Source of the DNA: Marinobacter sp. S6332
Lineage (GTDB): Bacteria; Pseudomonadota; Gammaproteobacteria; Pseudomonadales; Oleiphilaceae
Reading direction: 5' to 3'
DNA: 64,000 bases
Assembly: GCF_023016045.1 (NCBI RefSeq)
Contig: NZ_JALKAP010000002.1
Coordinates: forward strand, 124,001 to 188,000
A program made the translations under genes and the position numbers. Below are positions 53,226 through 62,157 of the stretch, in pieces. The notes under the pieces were generated by a model that made no database searches, was not told the DNA's origin, and was given only the letters and a program-made list of their open reading frames with translations. Numbering within the stretch: the stretch's first letter is position 1; every line of letters starts with the position of its first letter.

Positions 53226-53774
53226 TCAGCTGTTTTTGCGCTGTTTCTCCAGCATGTTCGGCTGCAGAATTTCAATCCAATAACCGTCTGGATCCTTAAT
53301 AAAGGCCAAGCCTTTCATTTTGCCGTCATCGGGTTTCTTTACGAACTCAACATCCAATTTCTCAAAACGCTCGCAGGCGGTGTACACATCGGGTACGGCT
53401 ATTCCGATATGACCGAAGCCTTGGGGCTCATCGTTACCATTGTGGTAAGCAAAGTCATCGTCGTTTTCTGTGCCCCAGTTATGGGTCAATTCCAACATGG
53501 CTTCACGCCCGAACGTATAAGTGGTTCGATGCGCATCGTCTGTTGGCACATACCCGGCTTGTCGATCATCGAGATAGCCAAGGAAATACAGCGTAAACTT
53601 CATTTCAGGGAAATCCAGCTTGCGCACCAGCCGCATCCCCATTACCCGCGTGTAGAAATCCATAGAACGCTCGGGATCTTTGATTCGCAACATGGTTTGG
53701 TTAAATACATAACCTTCCGTTTCTGGAACCGGCTCTTCGTGGAGGCCGGGGGCTTGCTCAAAGTGCTTGGGCAT
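53226..53774 (-). CDS. gloA: Lactoylglutathione lyase (glyoxalase I)
   Basis: This 182-residue glyoxalase I is of the longer, eukaryote/Pseudomonas GloA3-like type. It has [47 protein letters not shown] near 105, [20 protein letters not shown] near 125, and [10 protein letters not shown] at the C-terminus. The His, Glu, His, Glu metal ligands are present. It converts the methylglyoxal-glutathione adduct to lactoylglutathione. The longer form suggests zinc dependence, by analogy only. It converges on the EamA gene. ATG at 53774 has AAAGGG upstream. Confidence 0.93.
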   Translation of the reverse strand: MPKHFEQAPGLHEEPVPETEGYVFNQTMLRIKDPERSMDFYTRVMGMRLVRKLDFPEMKFTLYFLGYLDDRQAGYVPTDDAHRTTYTFGREAMLELTHNWGTENDDDFAYHNGNDEPQGFGHIGIAVPDVYTACERFEKLDVEFVKKPDDGKMKGLAFIKDPDGYWIEILQPNMLEKQRKNS

Positions 53775-53967
53775 GGGATTTCCCTTTTTACTTTTCAAAT
53801 TTAGTGGCAATACATGCGGGTGTCGGGACCGAATTTCAAGGTGCCGCCCTTCAATGATCGGCTAATGGGCAGGTTGCTGGGGTGTGTTAAACTCCCGGAA
53901 TATTCTCCTGCTGAAGCAGGGCCGACCCATGGCCTGCCGGCTCTCAAAACCTGTTCAGAGAACCTTT

Positions 53968-54630
53968 ATGGATTTCAAGGTGCCTAATACCCTGGCAGAG
54001 CAAATCGCCAATTATCTGGCAGAACGGATTATGACCGGGCAAATCCAGCCTGGTAAGCGCATTCAGGAGGCCACGCTAGCCACTGAACTCAAAGTCAGCC
54101 GCGCCTCGGTGAAAGAGGCACTGTACACCCTTGAGCGCTGGCATTTGGTGGAGATCACGCCGCGCAAAGGTGCTGCCGCATCAAAGCTGGACGCCAACTA
54201 TGCTTCAGAGCTGTACGACGTTTACATGCACCTGTTGATGATGCTTGCAGCAAGGCTTTGTGAACGCTGGCAGGAAAGCGACCGAGAGCGCATGTTGGCA
54301 GTGGTAGCCAGCGCTGTGGAGCAAATGCGGAAACCTTCGGCAGATATTACGGCCGTGGTTGAGGCCAGCTTTGAGGTGATGGAGGCGTGCTGCGATTTGG
54401 TGGGCAATCCCTACCTCACCGAAGCGCTTTCTAATTTCAAACCGGCGGTGAGTCGCGCTTACTATTTGAGCGCTGAGCGCTATCGCCATGGGTTGGCTGA
54501 GACGAGTGAGTTTTTTACACGTCTTCCGCAGGCTGTTTTGGCGCGAGATGTGGCGCAAGCTCAAGCTTTGATTGAGGCTTTTGCAGAGCATCAGAAGAGA
54601 ATGATTCAAAAGGCGTTACCCTTTACCTAG
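53968..54630 (+). CDS. GntR family transcriptional regulator (FadR/FCD-like)
   Basis: This 220-residue regulator has an N-terminal winged helix (NTLAEQIANYLAERIMTGQI, then RIQEATLATELKVSRASVKEALYTLE) and a helical C-terminal effector domain of the FCD type. ATG at 53968 is chosen because family sequences begin here; ATG at 53929 and the frame from 53884 are possible. It is divergent from the glyoxalase gene at 53774, with about 190 bp between the starts. The target genes are not visible. Confidence 0.82.
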   Translation: MDFKVPNTLAEQIANYLAERIMTGQIQPGKRIQEATLATELKVSRASVKEALYTLERWHLVEITPRKGAAASKLDANYASELYDVYMHLLMMLAARLCERWQESDRERMLAVVASAVEQMRKPSADITAVVEASFEVMEACCDLVGNPYLTEALSNFKPAVSRAYYLSAERYRHGLAETSEFFTRLPQAVLARDVAQAQALIEAFAEHQKRMIQKALPFT

Positions 54631-54642
54631 TCAGTACTGGCA

Positions 54643-54747
54643 AGTCTGCTGGTACGCTTTCTCAAAACACGCTGTAAATACATCCTTGTAAGCTCGGCTC
54701 CGCCATCCATGGCTCCGCACGGTTTTGAGAAAGCGTACCAGCAGACT
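54643..54747. repeat. 105-bp element with 26-bp perfect inverted repeats
   Basis: The arms run 54643-54668 (AGTCTGCTGGTACGC to CTCAAAAC) and 54722-54747, its exact complement. Between them lies a conserved-looking core (GTAAATACATCCTTGTAAGCTCGGCTCCGCCATCCATGG in parts) that I have seen as a repeat in this kind of genome. No T tract follows, and no ORF lies inside, so it is a MITE/REPIN-like element rather than a terminator. Confidence 0.7.
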
Positions 54748-54934
54748 CGCTCCAACAATGTGTTAGCACTCCAACTGTGACTAAGCTCACAGACACATCG
54801 CGGTTTCCTACCTATCGTAACAATGTGTAACAAAACTCTATTTCTGCTGCATTGGTTACGCTGTCCCCTGCGGCCGGGGAGTCTGGTTAAGGCTCTCTAC
54901 CAACAAAAACAAATAGTCCAAAACCGGGGCCATC
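54748..54934. other. Intergenic stretch before the FilA-like gene
   Basis: About 190 bp with no gene; it contains the promoter region of the next gene and a CGGCCGGGG patch near 54875. I see no defensible operator. Confidence 0.4.
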
Positions 54935-55957
54935 ATGATTGAGCTGCACACTCGTCGCCGTAAGGCACGAACATCAACGCTTTCCCTCTGGGTGCTTGTA
55001 CTCTCGTTACCTGCCACAGCCATAGCGGAATTTCAGCCGCTGGATGATGGTACGCTCTCAGCGGTAACCGGTCAGGCCGGTGTGACCATTGAACTCGAAA
55101 CCAAAATCAATATCGATCGCCTAGCCTGGACAGATGAAGGCACGCTGAGCGTGAACGATATGCGGCTTTCTGGCCATAACGATTCGGTTTTGGACAACCT
55201 GAAGCTAACAGTAGATATAGCGGGTACCGGTGAGGTGCTTGAGCATGGTTTTTCAGAAATTGCCCGGCGAGCAGATGCGGGGCTTCTGAGCACCGGAAAT
55301 GCGGATGTTGCAGATGCCCTTGCAAAGTACTCAATGGGTAGTGAGTTCGGTAAGCAGTTTAATAGTGGCGATTTGGTTATCCATTTGGGTGCAACCAATT
55401 ATGGTGACCCGACCAGTCTGACTGACTACCTACAAGCGGTAGATTTCGAGTTAGAGGTTGGCAGCGTTACCACCACCGGTTCTGAAGGCTCGGCGACTTT
55501 ATTTTCTGATGTGTTGCTGCAAGGTTATGTAGGCCCAACAGATCTGGTTATTCGCAACGAAGGCGGTTCGAGCAAAACCCTTAGCAACGGCAATGTCGTT
55601 TCCGGGGCCGAACTGCAGTTGGACACTCACTTTGAGGTCACTGATGGTAGCCTGAACTGGGATGCCGCAGATGTGATCCTACTGTTCAATTTTGCAGCTG
55701 TGGGTATTGAAGGGTTACAAATTCATAACCGCCGGGGCGATGACACGTTGGGCCACTTCGGAATGGCCAGTGCTACGGCAAAACTGTCCCGGGGTACAGG
55801 GTCGGTTTCCGGCAAGGAAGGCCTTTCGATTCATGAGGTTGAATTCCGGGCAGACATAGATATGCCTGTATTCAAAGTAGGTCAGGTCAGTATTGGCAGC
55901 GTTCAGTTCACAGACTTCGCCATTACCGATACCACCATGATGGTTTATGGTCACTAG
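54935..55957 (+). CDS. FilA/DUF6160-like secreted protein
   Basis: This 340-residue protein has a signal peptide (TLSLWVLVLSLPATAIAEF) and an N-terminal signature LDDGTLSAVTGQAGVTIELE that matches DUF6160 / putative pilus-system FilA proteins. The rest is beta-rich and Gly/Asp/Thr-rich, as expected of an extracellular or outer-membrane-associated protein. The ATG is preceded by a weak GGGG site. A strong hairpin follows the stop. Confidence 0.75.
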   Translation: MIELHTRRRKARTSTLSLWVLVLSLPATAIAEFQPLDDGTLSAVTGQAGVTIELETKINIDRLAWTDEGTLSVNDMRLSGHNDSVLDNLKLTVDIAGTGEVLEHGFSEIARRADAGLLSTGNADVADALAKYSMGSEFGKQFNSGDLVIHLGATNYGDPTSLTDYLQAVDFELEVGSVTTTGSEGSATLFSDVLLQGYVGPTDLVIRNEGGSSKTLSNGNVVSGAELQLDTHFEVTDGSLNWDAADVILLFNFAAVGIEGLQIHNRRGDDTLGHFGMASATAKLSRGTGSVSGKEGLSIHEVEFRADIDMPVFKVGQVSIGSVQFTDFAITDTTMMVYGH

Positions 55958-55968
55958 AGTCCTGTAAA

Positions 55969-55993
55969 CTGCCCGTCTCTTTTTGACGGGCAG
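55969..55993 (+). promoter_or_regulatory. Hairpin overlapping the ribosome site of the flippase-like gene
   Basis: The 9-bp stem CTGCCCGTC / GACGGGCAG with a 7-base loop lies 3 bp before the ATG at 55997. Its right arm includes the only Shine-Dalgarno-like GGG for that gene. It may terminate the upstream message or hide the ribosome site; there is no T tract downstream. Confidence 0.55.
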
Positions 55994-55996
55994 CTC

Positions 55997-57055
55997 ATGA
56001 CTGACAACACCGACACCAGCTACCAACAACGAACTTCCGCAAAACGCCTTACTCTGTTCAGCCTACTTTTTATCGCGCTGACAGCAGCAGGGCTTTACGC
56101 TGTTTACGATCAATTCGCAGGGCGCAGCATCAGTTTTGATGCCAAGCTTATTGCACCTCAAACCCTAGCGGCCATTATCTCCCTTTTACTGGTGTATTTT
56201 GTTTCAGACGGTTTACGTTTGCACTTTACGCTGCGGGCGCTCGGTCACCGTTTACCTTTTCCTACCATATTTCGTCTGGTTTTCATCAATCTGTTCTTTT
56301 CCAACGTCACACCCATGGCAACGGGGGGCGGTTTTGCTCAAATCTGGTACCTGCATCGCCATGGTGTTCCGGTAGGTAGCGCAACGGCTGCGACCACCAT
56401 CAGAACCGTGCTAGCTGTGCTCTTTATCTTTTCTCTCACACCGGTTTTTCTGCTTATGCTGGATACGTTTGATGGCCAGTCGATTGCGGGGGATGTCGGT
56501 TCTGCATTGGCTGTCTTTATTCTGCTGTACCTGAGCTTTTTCATTATTCTTCTGTTTCGCACCCGCTGGCTGATTGGACCGCTCGGCGGACTGCTCAGAG
56601 CCTTTAACCGCTGGAACCTCATCAGCGATACTCGCCATAAGCATTGGCAGTTCAAAGCCAAACGGGAAATGTTGCGTTTCTCCCAAAGCTTTGGAGACTA
56701 TTTGCGGGGCCAGCCTCTGTTCGTGGCACTATCTGTTGTTTTCACCGCTCTGTTCTTACTTAGCTTGTTCAGCTTCCCCGCCTTACTGATTTACAGTCTG
56801 GGCTACGATACTGACTACCTTATGTCGCTAGGATTGCTCGTTGTGACAACGTTTATTATGTATTTCTCCCCAACACCCGGCGCTTCTGGCATATCGGAAG
56901 GGGTTTTTGGAAGTTTTTTCAATGACATACTGTCTGGCAACCACCTGATTCTGGTTATCGTGAGTTGGCGCCTGATCACTATATATCTCGGCATGATCAT
57001 TGGATTGTTCGTGCTGCAAAAAGAACTTATTCAAAGTCGCAGGAAATCCGGATGA
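55997..57055 (+). CDS. Lysylphosphatidylglycerol synthase TM-region / flippase-like membrane protein
   Basis: This 352-residue protein has about eight membrane helices of the UPF0104/AglD type. Characteristic features are FPTIFRLVFINLFFSNVTPMATGGG near residue 90, and the C-terminal YFSPTPGASGISEGVFGSFF near 290. Such regions flip lipids or act with lipid-modifying enzymes. The stop overlaps the next start (ATGA), so the two are co-translated; the partner is a phosphatase-glycosyltransferase. A role in envelope glycolipid or exopolysaccharide assembly is plausible. Confidence 0.85.
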   Translation: MTDNTDTSYQQRTSAKRLTLFSLLFIALTAAGLYAVYDQFAGRSISFDAKLIAPQTLAAIISLLLVYFVSDGLRLHFTLRALGHRLPFPTIFRLVFINLFFSNVTPMATGGGFAQIWYLHRHGVPVGSATAATTIRTVLAVLFIFSLTPVFLLMLDTFDGQSIAGDVGSALAVFILLYLSFFIILLFRTRWLIGPLGGLLRAFNRWNLISDTRHKHWQFKAKREMLRFSQSFGDYLRGQPLFVALSVVFTALFLLSLFSFPALLIYSLGYDTDYLMSLGLLVVTTFIMYFSPTPGASGISEGVFGSFFNDILSGNHLILVIVSWRLITIYLGMIIGLFVLQKELIQSRRKSG

Positions 57056-59289
57056 TCTTCCGCAACCCGCTAAAGCTGCTTTTCTATACCTGCCTGCTCA
57101 TCGTGATATTGCTGGTGGGGTACAAAGCCTATCTGAACTTTTTCATGAAAGACTTCGCGGGCGTGCACACCGAGCAGGTGGAGCAGATCCATCGTAGGAT
57201 ATCTGCCACGGAACCCTTCAGTTTTGCCGTGGTTGGTAACATCAACAACTCGGTCGGTATTTTTGAAGAACGCATTATTCCGGAGCTAAACGCCTCGGGG
57301 ATGAATTTTATGGTTTCAGCAGGCAATGCTGTTAGCAGTGGAGGCGAGGATAAATACCGGGCTCTTTATGGAAGCCTTAGCCATCTGAACATTCCTTATC
57401 TACTGACATTTGGCGCTCACGAATATGACAACTTTGGCAGCTTTCGCTTTTATGACCACTTCGGGCCGCATTTCTACAGCATTCAAGCTGGCAATAGCCG
57501 GTTGATTTTCTTGGACAGCACAGGGAAAACGCCTTGGCAGTGGCAAATTAGGTGGCTGGATGACTTACTCAGCCAAGACAACTCAAAAGCCCGAATTCTG
57601 TTTATCGGCCACCCCCCACTGAAACCTACAGAAGATGCGCTCTTCGACCAAGCTGAGGATTACCTTAAGCCCACTGAATTCCGTAACGCACTTATGGATG
57701 TAGTCGAAGCGCACCGCATCGATAGGGTGTTTTCCGCCAATCTTTCACTCTATTCAGAGAAGCAGATAGAAGACACGCGGTTTATCACCACTGGCGGAGC
57801 TGGCGGCCTGATACTGAACAACGACACCAGCTTCTACCACTACGTACAGGTGAACATAAGCCCAGATGGCGAAGTTAGCCATAAGTTGCAACAGCTTGAG
57901 GTTGGCCAGCATCCGATTCTTAAGCGCCTCGAAAGCCTGTGGTTCTTCGTGTATTCGCTTTTCTATACCGGATATCTCAACTTCATTCTGATTGTGGCTG
58001 TGTTTGCAGCGATTACCATTAGGCTCTATGCCACCATTTTTGTCGGCAAGGATTACTACCCGGACTACAATCTTGATCCCACGCCGTGGCTAGAAAAGCC
58101 GTTAAGAGTGGCCATGTTCACGAACAATTATTTACCCTTCATTGGTGGTGTGCCTATCTCCATTGCCCGCCTGAGACGGGGGCTGGAGCACCTTGGTGAT
58201 AAACTGCTCGTTGTGGCGCCACGCTATAAAAACCAACCTGAAGTTGAAGAGCACGTGCTTCGGATCCCCTCACTGCTTGCCATGGGCGAAAAACGAGAGT
58301 TCCGGCTTGCCAACATCTTTCTTGGCCGCATTCGTAAGCGGGTTCGGGCATTTCATCCAGACATTATTCACCTGCATCATCCATTCTGGCTGGGCTCACT
58401 CGGGCTATTCATAGCGCGCCGGCTCAAGGTGCCCGCCATCTATACCTACCACACCCGGCTGGAGCACTATGCCCATTTTGTGCCGTTGCCGGGCCTGATC
58501 TTCCGTAATCTCATTTCTCACGCGCTGATCAAGCGCTTTGCTAACAAGTGCGATGGCGTTATCGTGCCTACCTACTCAACCGAAGAATACCTTCGGATGA
58601 TCGGCGTAAAGACACCCACCTTTGTGCAACCGACAGGGATTGAGCACAAGCGTTTTCAGTCGGTCTCGGATAGTGAAGTAACCAAGCTCCGCAAGACTCT
58701 AAAACTGAACGACGAGAAGATCTTCATTAGCGTATCGCGGCTGTCTAATGAGAAAAATATCGACTTTATGATCGAAGCCATAGCTGCGTTACGTATGGAA
58801 ACCAGTGAGCCCTTTCATTTTTTGATGATCGGCGAAGGCCATCAGAAAGATCGCCTTCAAAGCAAGATTCATGCGCTTGATCTTACAGCCCATATCACGC
58901 TGGTGGGTGCTGTGCCGCCCGAAGAAATGGCCGTTTGGTACCGTTTGGGAGATGCATTTTTGTTTGCTTCTAAATCCGAAACTCAAGGCATGGTCATCCT
59001 GGAAGCTATGGCCGCAGGTTTACCTGTAGTCGCCGTGCGCTCCAGCGGTATTGACGACGTTGTGCGCCAAGGCTTCAATGGTTTCAAAACACCCGAAAGA
59101 CAAGACCAGTGGTGTATACAGGTAAAGCGGTTACTGGAAGACGACGATCTAAGAGCTACGCTTTCCAAGCAAGCTCTGGCATTCGCCAAAGACTTTTCAG
59201 TAGAACAGTTTGCCAGTGACGTTCGCGAGATTTACGCTACCACTCTGGCACTGAACGATAAAAAATTAAGAAAACGGAGAGAAACGTGA
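57052..59289 (+). CDS. Membrane protein fusing a metallophosphatase domain to a GT4 glycosyltransferase
   Basis: This 745-residue protein has an N-terminal membrane helix (LLFYTCLLIVILLVGYKAYL), a calcineurin-like phosphoesterase region (about 50-300), and a second membrane helix near 320-345. The phosphoesterase region shows FAVVGNINNS, SAGNAVSSGG, GAHEYDN and GHPPLKP, with Asn/Ser variants at several metal-ligand positions. A GT4 glycosyltransferase follows (about 370-745), with RVAMFTNNYLPFIGGVPISIARLRRGLE and EAMAAGLPVVAVRSSGIDDVV near 695. It belongs to a glycolipid or polysaccharide operon with the flippase-like gene. The phosphatase part may be degenerate. Confidence 0.8.
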   Translation: MIFRNPLKLLFYTCLLIVILLVGYKAYLNFFMKDFAGVHTEQVEQIHRRISATEPFSFAVVGNINNSVGIFEERIIPELNASGMNFMVSAGNAVSSGGEDKYRALYGSLSHLNIPYLLTFGAHEYDNFGSFRFYDHFGPHFYSIQAGNSRLIFLDSTGKTPWQWQIRWLDDLLSQDNSKARILFIGHPPLKPTEDALFDQAEDYLKPTEFRNALMDVVEAHRIDRVFSANLSLYSEKQIEDTRFITTGGAGGLILNNDTSFYHYVQVNISPDGEVSHKLQQLEVGQHPILKRLESLWFFVYSLFYTGYLNFILIVAVFAAITIRLYATIFVGKDYYPDYNLDPTPWLEKPLRVAMFTNNYLPFIGGVPISIARLRRGLEHLGDKLLVVAPRYKNQPEVEEHVLRIPSLLAMGEKREFRLANIFLGRIRKRVRAFHPDIIHLHHPFWLGSLGLFIARRLKVPAIYTYHTRLEHYAHFVPLPGLIFRNLISHALIKRFANKCDGVIVPTYSTEEYLRMIGVKTPTFVQPTGIEHKRFQSVSDSEVTKLRKTLKLNDEKIFISVSRLSNEKNIDFMIEAIAALRMETSEPFHFLMIGEGHQKDRLQSKIHALDLTAHITLVGAVPPEEMAVWYRLGDAFLFASKSETQGMVILEAMAAGLPVVAVRSSGIDDVVRQGFNGFKTPERQDQWCIQVKRLLEDDDLRATLSKQALAFAKDFSVEQFASDVREIYATTLALNDKKLRKRRET

Positions 59290-60233
59290 GCGGCATTCCT
59301 GTGGGGATCAGCACTTGTTTGCTGGGCAAAGAAGTTCGCCATGATGGCGGCCATAAACACTCTCGTTACTGCACGGAAGTGCTGTCACAACATTTTGATT
59401 TTCACTCCATCTGTCCTGAGCTGGAAGCCGGTTTGGGTGTACCCCGCCCTGCTATTCATTTGCGGGAATACCCGGATGGCATGCGGCTAACGGAGACAAA
59501 AGGCACGGCCGACCACACCGACGCCATGCAAGCATTTACAACAGGGGTTTTACCGGAACTGGCCCACCTTCGCGGCTACATTCTTATGGCCAAATCCCCA
59601 AGCTGCGGCATGGCACGGATAAAGGTCCACAACCCCGAGGGGCAAGTGGTGCGGCGAGATGGTCAGGGCATGTTTGCCGAGGCTCTTTTGCGTGCCTACC
59701 CGCTGCTTCCGGTTGAAGAGGAAGGCAGGTTGAATGATGACGCACTGCGGGAGAACTTTATTGAGCGGGTGTTTGCCTATGACGACTGGATGCAGAACGT
59801 TGCAGGCGAAAAACTTACAGCGAAAGCGCTTATTGAGTTCCATACCCGTCACAAATTTCAGTTACTAGCACACTCGGAAAAAATTTACCGACAGCTCGGC
59901 CCCATGTTGGGGGACCTGAAATCCGATGCTCTGGAAACCATAGCCAGCCGCTACATTCAGGATTTTATGGACGCCATGACCAAAAAGGTAAGCCGGGGCT
60001 CGCACATGAATGTGATGCAGCACCTGATGGGCTATCTGCGGGATGCCATGGGTAACGAAGATCGCAAAGTGTTGGTTGAGCAGATTGAGGCATACGGTCG
60101 CGGCGAGGTACCTCTGGTGGTTCCTATGACACTACTGCGAATGGCACAGCGCAGGGAGCCGGTAGATTACCTCACCTTGCAGCAGTACCTGAGCCCATAT
60201 CCAGATACCTTGGGGCTCAGGAACAAGGTTTAA
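59286..60233 (+). CDS. DUF523-DUF1722 fusion protein (YbgA-like)
   Basis: This 315-residue protein has an N-terminal DUF523 domain (PVGISTCLLGKEVRHDGGHK near 3, KSPSCGMARIK near 104) and a C-terminal DUF1722 (YbgA) domain (FHTRHKFQLLAHSEKIYRQLG near 195). The Cys residues in CLLG, CPE and SPSCG of DUF523 suggest a metal or cluster site. Start is GTG at 59286, inside the end of the preceding gene (overlap of four bases). The function is poorly known; the neighbours in other genomes are often DNA repair genes, including photolyase. Confidence 0.87.
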   Translation: MSGIPVGISTCLLGKEVRHDGGHKHSRYCTEVLSQHFDFHSICPELEAGLGVPRPAIHLREYPDGMRLTETKGTADHTDAMQAFTTGVLPELAHLRGYILMAKSPSCGMARIKVHNPEGQVVRRDGQGMFAEALLRAYPLLPVEEEGRLNDDALRENFIERVFAYDDWMQNVAGEKLTAKALIEFHTRHKFQLLAHSEKIYRQLGPMLGDLKSDALETIASRYIQDFMDAMTKKVSRGSHMNVMQHLMGYLRDAMGNEDRKVLVEQIEAYGRGEVPLVVPMTLLRMAQRREPVDYLTLQQYLSPYPDTLGLRNKV

Positions 60234-60252
60234 TAACTGAAGCCAGAGCTAA

Positions 60253-61002
60253 TCAGAAACCGTAAAGCAAGGTAATAGCCGTTTCAGTATCGGTAGATTC
60301 TGTGCCCGCCGGTGCATCTGACACATGCTTTACCCGGTAGGCTGCCTTCATGGATAGGTTACCGACCAAATTAGCCTTAATTGCCGTTTCTGACTGGCTG
60401 ATCACGTTGTTCTCGTCCAAGCCAATTTCGGTGCTCAGCTTTTGCCGGAAGAGAGCATTTTCAGAAAGCGCATAGTTAAACTGGGCGGCTAGCCGGGCAA
60501 TGGCCTCTTTCTCTACGTCTCTACCTTCTTCATTAACGCCTTCCAGTTTGTTATAGCGATAACCAGCACCCGTGGATAGATCAAGAAACGAGCGTTCGCC
60601 ACGCTGCCAAACTCTATTTCCGTAACCCGTGGTAGCGGTGGATTCGAAGTCGTACCCGGAGAAGCGATCCTTCTCGTAGGTGCTGCGCAGAAACCAGTAT
60701 TGGCTTTCATCAAACTTGTAATTGGTTTCCAGCGCCGCCTTGTACTTTTCTACTGTGGTCTGGTCCTCACCCGTGGCGTCATCTTCGGCTTCAGAGTAGT
60801 TGGAGCTGAAGTCTGCAATGTTGCGCCAGCTAACTACCTCGTGCACTAGCCCCAAGCGACCGTTAATGTTCGTTTCTTCAGTATTTCCGGATGTCATGAG
60901 CACACCCAATTCCGCCTCGCCTTCCCAGTTTTTGGCACCCTGCCCGTAGGCCATAGGGGCCACCGAAATGGCAATAATCGCAACGGTTTTCTTAAAACTC
61001 AT
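60253..61002 (-). CDS. DUF481 outer-membrane beta-barrel protein
   Basis: This 249-residue protein has a signal peptide (TVAIIAISVAPMAYGQ) and the DUF481 (YdiY) pattern WEGEAELGVLMTSGNTEETNINGRL, ending in a terminal aromatic (LLYGF), as outer-membrane barrels do. AAGGAG lies before the ATG. The function of the family is unknown; it is probably an outer-membrane porin-like or structural protein. Confidence 0.85.
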   Translation of the reverse strand: MSFKKTVAIIAISVAPMAYGQGAKNWEGEAELGVLMTSGNTEETNINGRLGLVHEVVSWRNIADFSSNYSEAEDDATGEDQTTVEKYKAALETNYKFDESQYWFLRSTYEKDRFSGYDFESTATTGYGNRVWQRGERSFLDLSTGAGYRYNKLEGVNEEGRDVEKEAIARLAAQFNYALSENALFRQKLSTEIGLDENNVISQSETAIKANLVGNLSMKAAYRVKHVSDAPAGTESTDTETAITLLYGF

Positions 61003-61032
61003 GAAAGCTCCTTGGTAACTGATTCAAGCGAG

Positions 61033-62019
61033 TTAGTGGTTTTTCTCCGCTTGTCGCTCGCGCTCCAGTTTCTTGCGCGCTTTGCGTTCAGCGATAATGC
61101 GTGCGGCATCGCCACCCACATGCGCTTCGCCCCGAGCTTCGGCCAAACGAATTTGGCGTTCGCGCTCCGCAAAACGCGCTTTCTGTTCCTCACTCAACGA
61201 GTCAATACAGCGGTGACAACTCACACCCTGCTGATACTCGGGAAACTGTTTTTCGGCTTCGGTAATTGGGCGACGACAAGCATGGCACTGGTCATAGGCA
61301 CCACGCTCCAAACGATGATTTACCGTAACCCTATCGTCAAATACAAAACATTCACCTTTCCAGAGACTTTGCTCTTCTGGCACCTCTTCAAGATATTTCA
61401 GAATGCCTCCCTTCAGGTGATAAACTTCCTCAAAACCCTGCTCTCGCAGGTAAGCCGTTGATTTTTCACAACGAATTCCACCTGTACAAAACATGGCAAC
61501 TTTTTTATGCTTTGCTGGGTCTAGATTCTGTTTTACGTAGTCCGGGAACTCACGAAAAGTATCTGTGGCGGGGTTGATGGCATGCTCAAAGGTGCCAATT
61601 TCCACCTCGTACTGGTTACGGGTGTCTACCAGAAGGACGTCTGGATCTGAAATCAGGGCGTTCCACTCCGCGGGTTCCACGTAGGTGCCCACAATGCGCT
61701 TGGGATCAATCCCGTCAACGCCCATGGTGACGATCTCTTTTTTGAGTTTCACCTTAGTGCGTTTGAAAGGCTGGATATCAACAAAGGACTCTTTGTAATC
61801 GATGCCGTCAAAACGCGCATCCGCACCTAACCAAGCCTGCACGGCGTCAATGCCTTGTCGGCTTCCGGCAATGGTGCCATTAATACCCTCTCGCGCCAGC
61901 AAAAGAGTGCCGTGCACGTCATTGGCCAGCATAATTTCCAGCAGTGGGTGGCGAAGGGCTTTGTAATCATTCAGAACGGCGAACTTGTAGAGCGCGCAGA
62001 CAACAACAGTGTTGCTCAT
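61033..62019 (-). CDS. trhO: tRNA uridine(34) hydroxylase TrhO (YceA, rhodanese-like)
   Basis: This 328-residue protein has an N-terminal acylphosphatase-like domain (about 1-95), a rhodanese domain with active-site loop [15 protein letters not shown] near 180, and a C-terminal zinc-ribbon part ([18 protein letters not shown], then [11 protein letters not shown]). TrhO uses oxygen to hydroxylate U34 of certain tRNAs, giving ho5U, the precursor of cmo5U and mo5U. AGGAG precedes the ATG. Confidence 0.93.
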   Translation of the reverse strand: MSNTVVVCALYKFAVLNDYKALRHPLLEIMLANDVHGTLLLAREGINGTIAGSRQGIDAVQAWLGADARFDGIDYKESFVDIQPFKRTKVKLKKEIVTMGVDGIDPKRIVGTYVEPAEWNALISDPDVLLVDTRNQYEVEIGTFEHAINPATDTFREFPDYVKQNLDPAKHKKVAMFCTGGIRCEKSTAYLREQGFEEVYHLKGGILKYLEEVPEEQSLWKGECFVFDDRVTVNHRLERGAYDQCHACRRPITEAEKQFPEYQQGVSCHRCIDSLSEEQKARFAERERQIRLAEARGEAHVGGDAARIIAERKARKKLERERQAEKNH

Positions 62020-62157
62020 GGGGGTCTCCTGCGGGCCGGACCGTAAATCCGGAGCATGGGTTTGTTTATCTGGAGGGTTTAAACCAGAGAGGGCGCAGAT
62101 TCTAACCCACTCTGGCTCAGGTTCAAGTCAGTGCTGACCGAGGCCTTTAGCTAACGC

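Noticed and set aside
54643-54747. The 26-bp inverted repeat as an intrinsic terminator of the GntR gene
   Set aside because: Loop of over 50 bases and no T tract; better explained as a repeat element.
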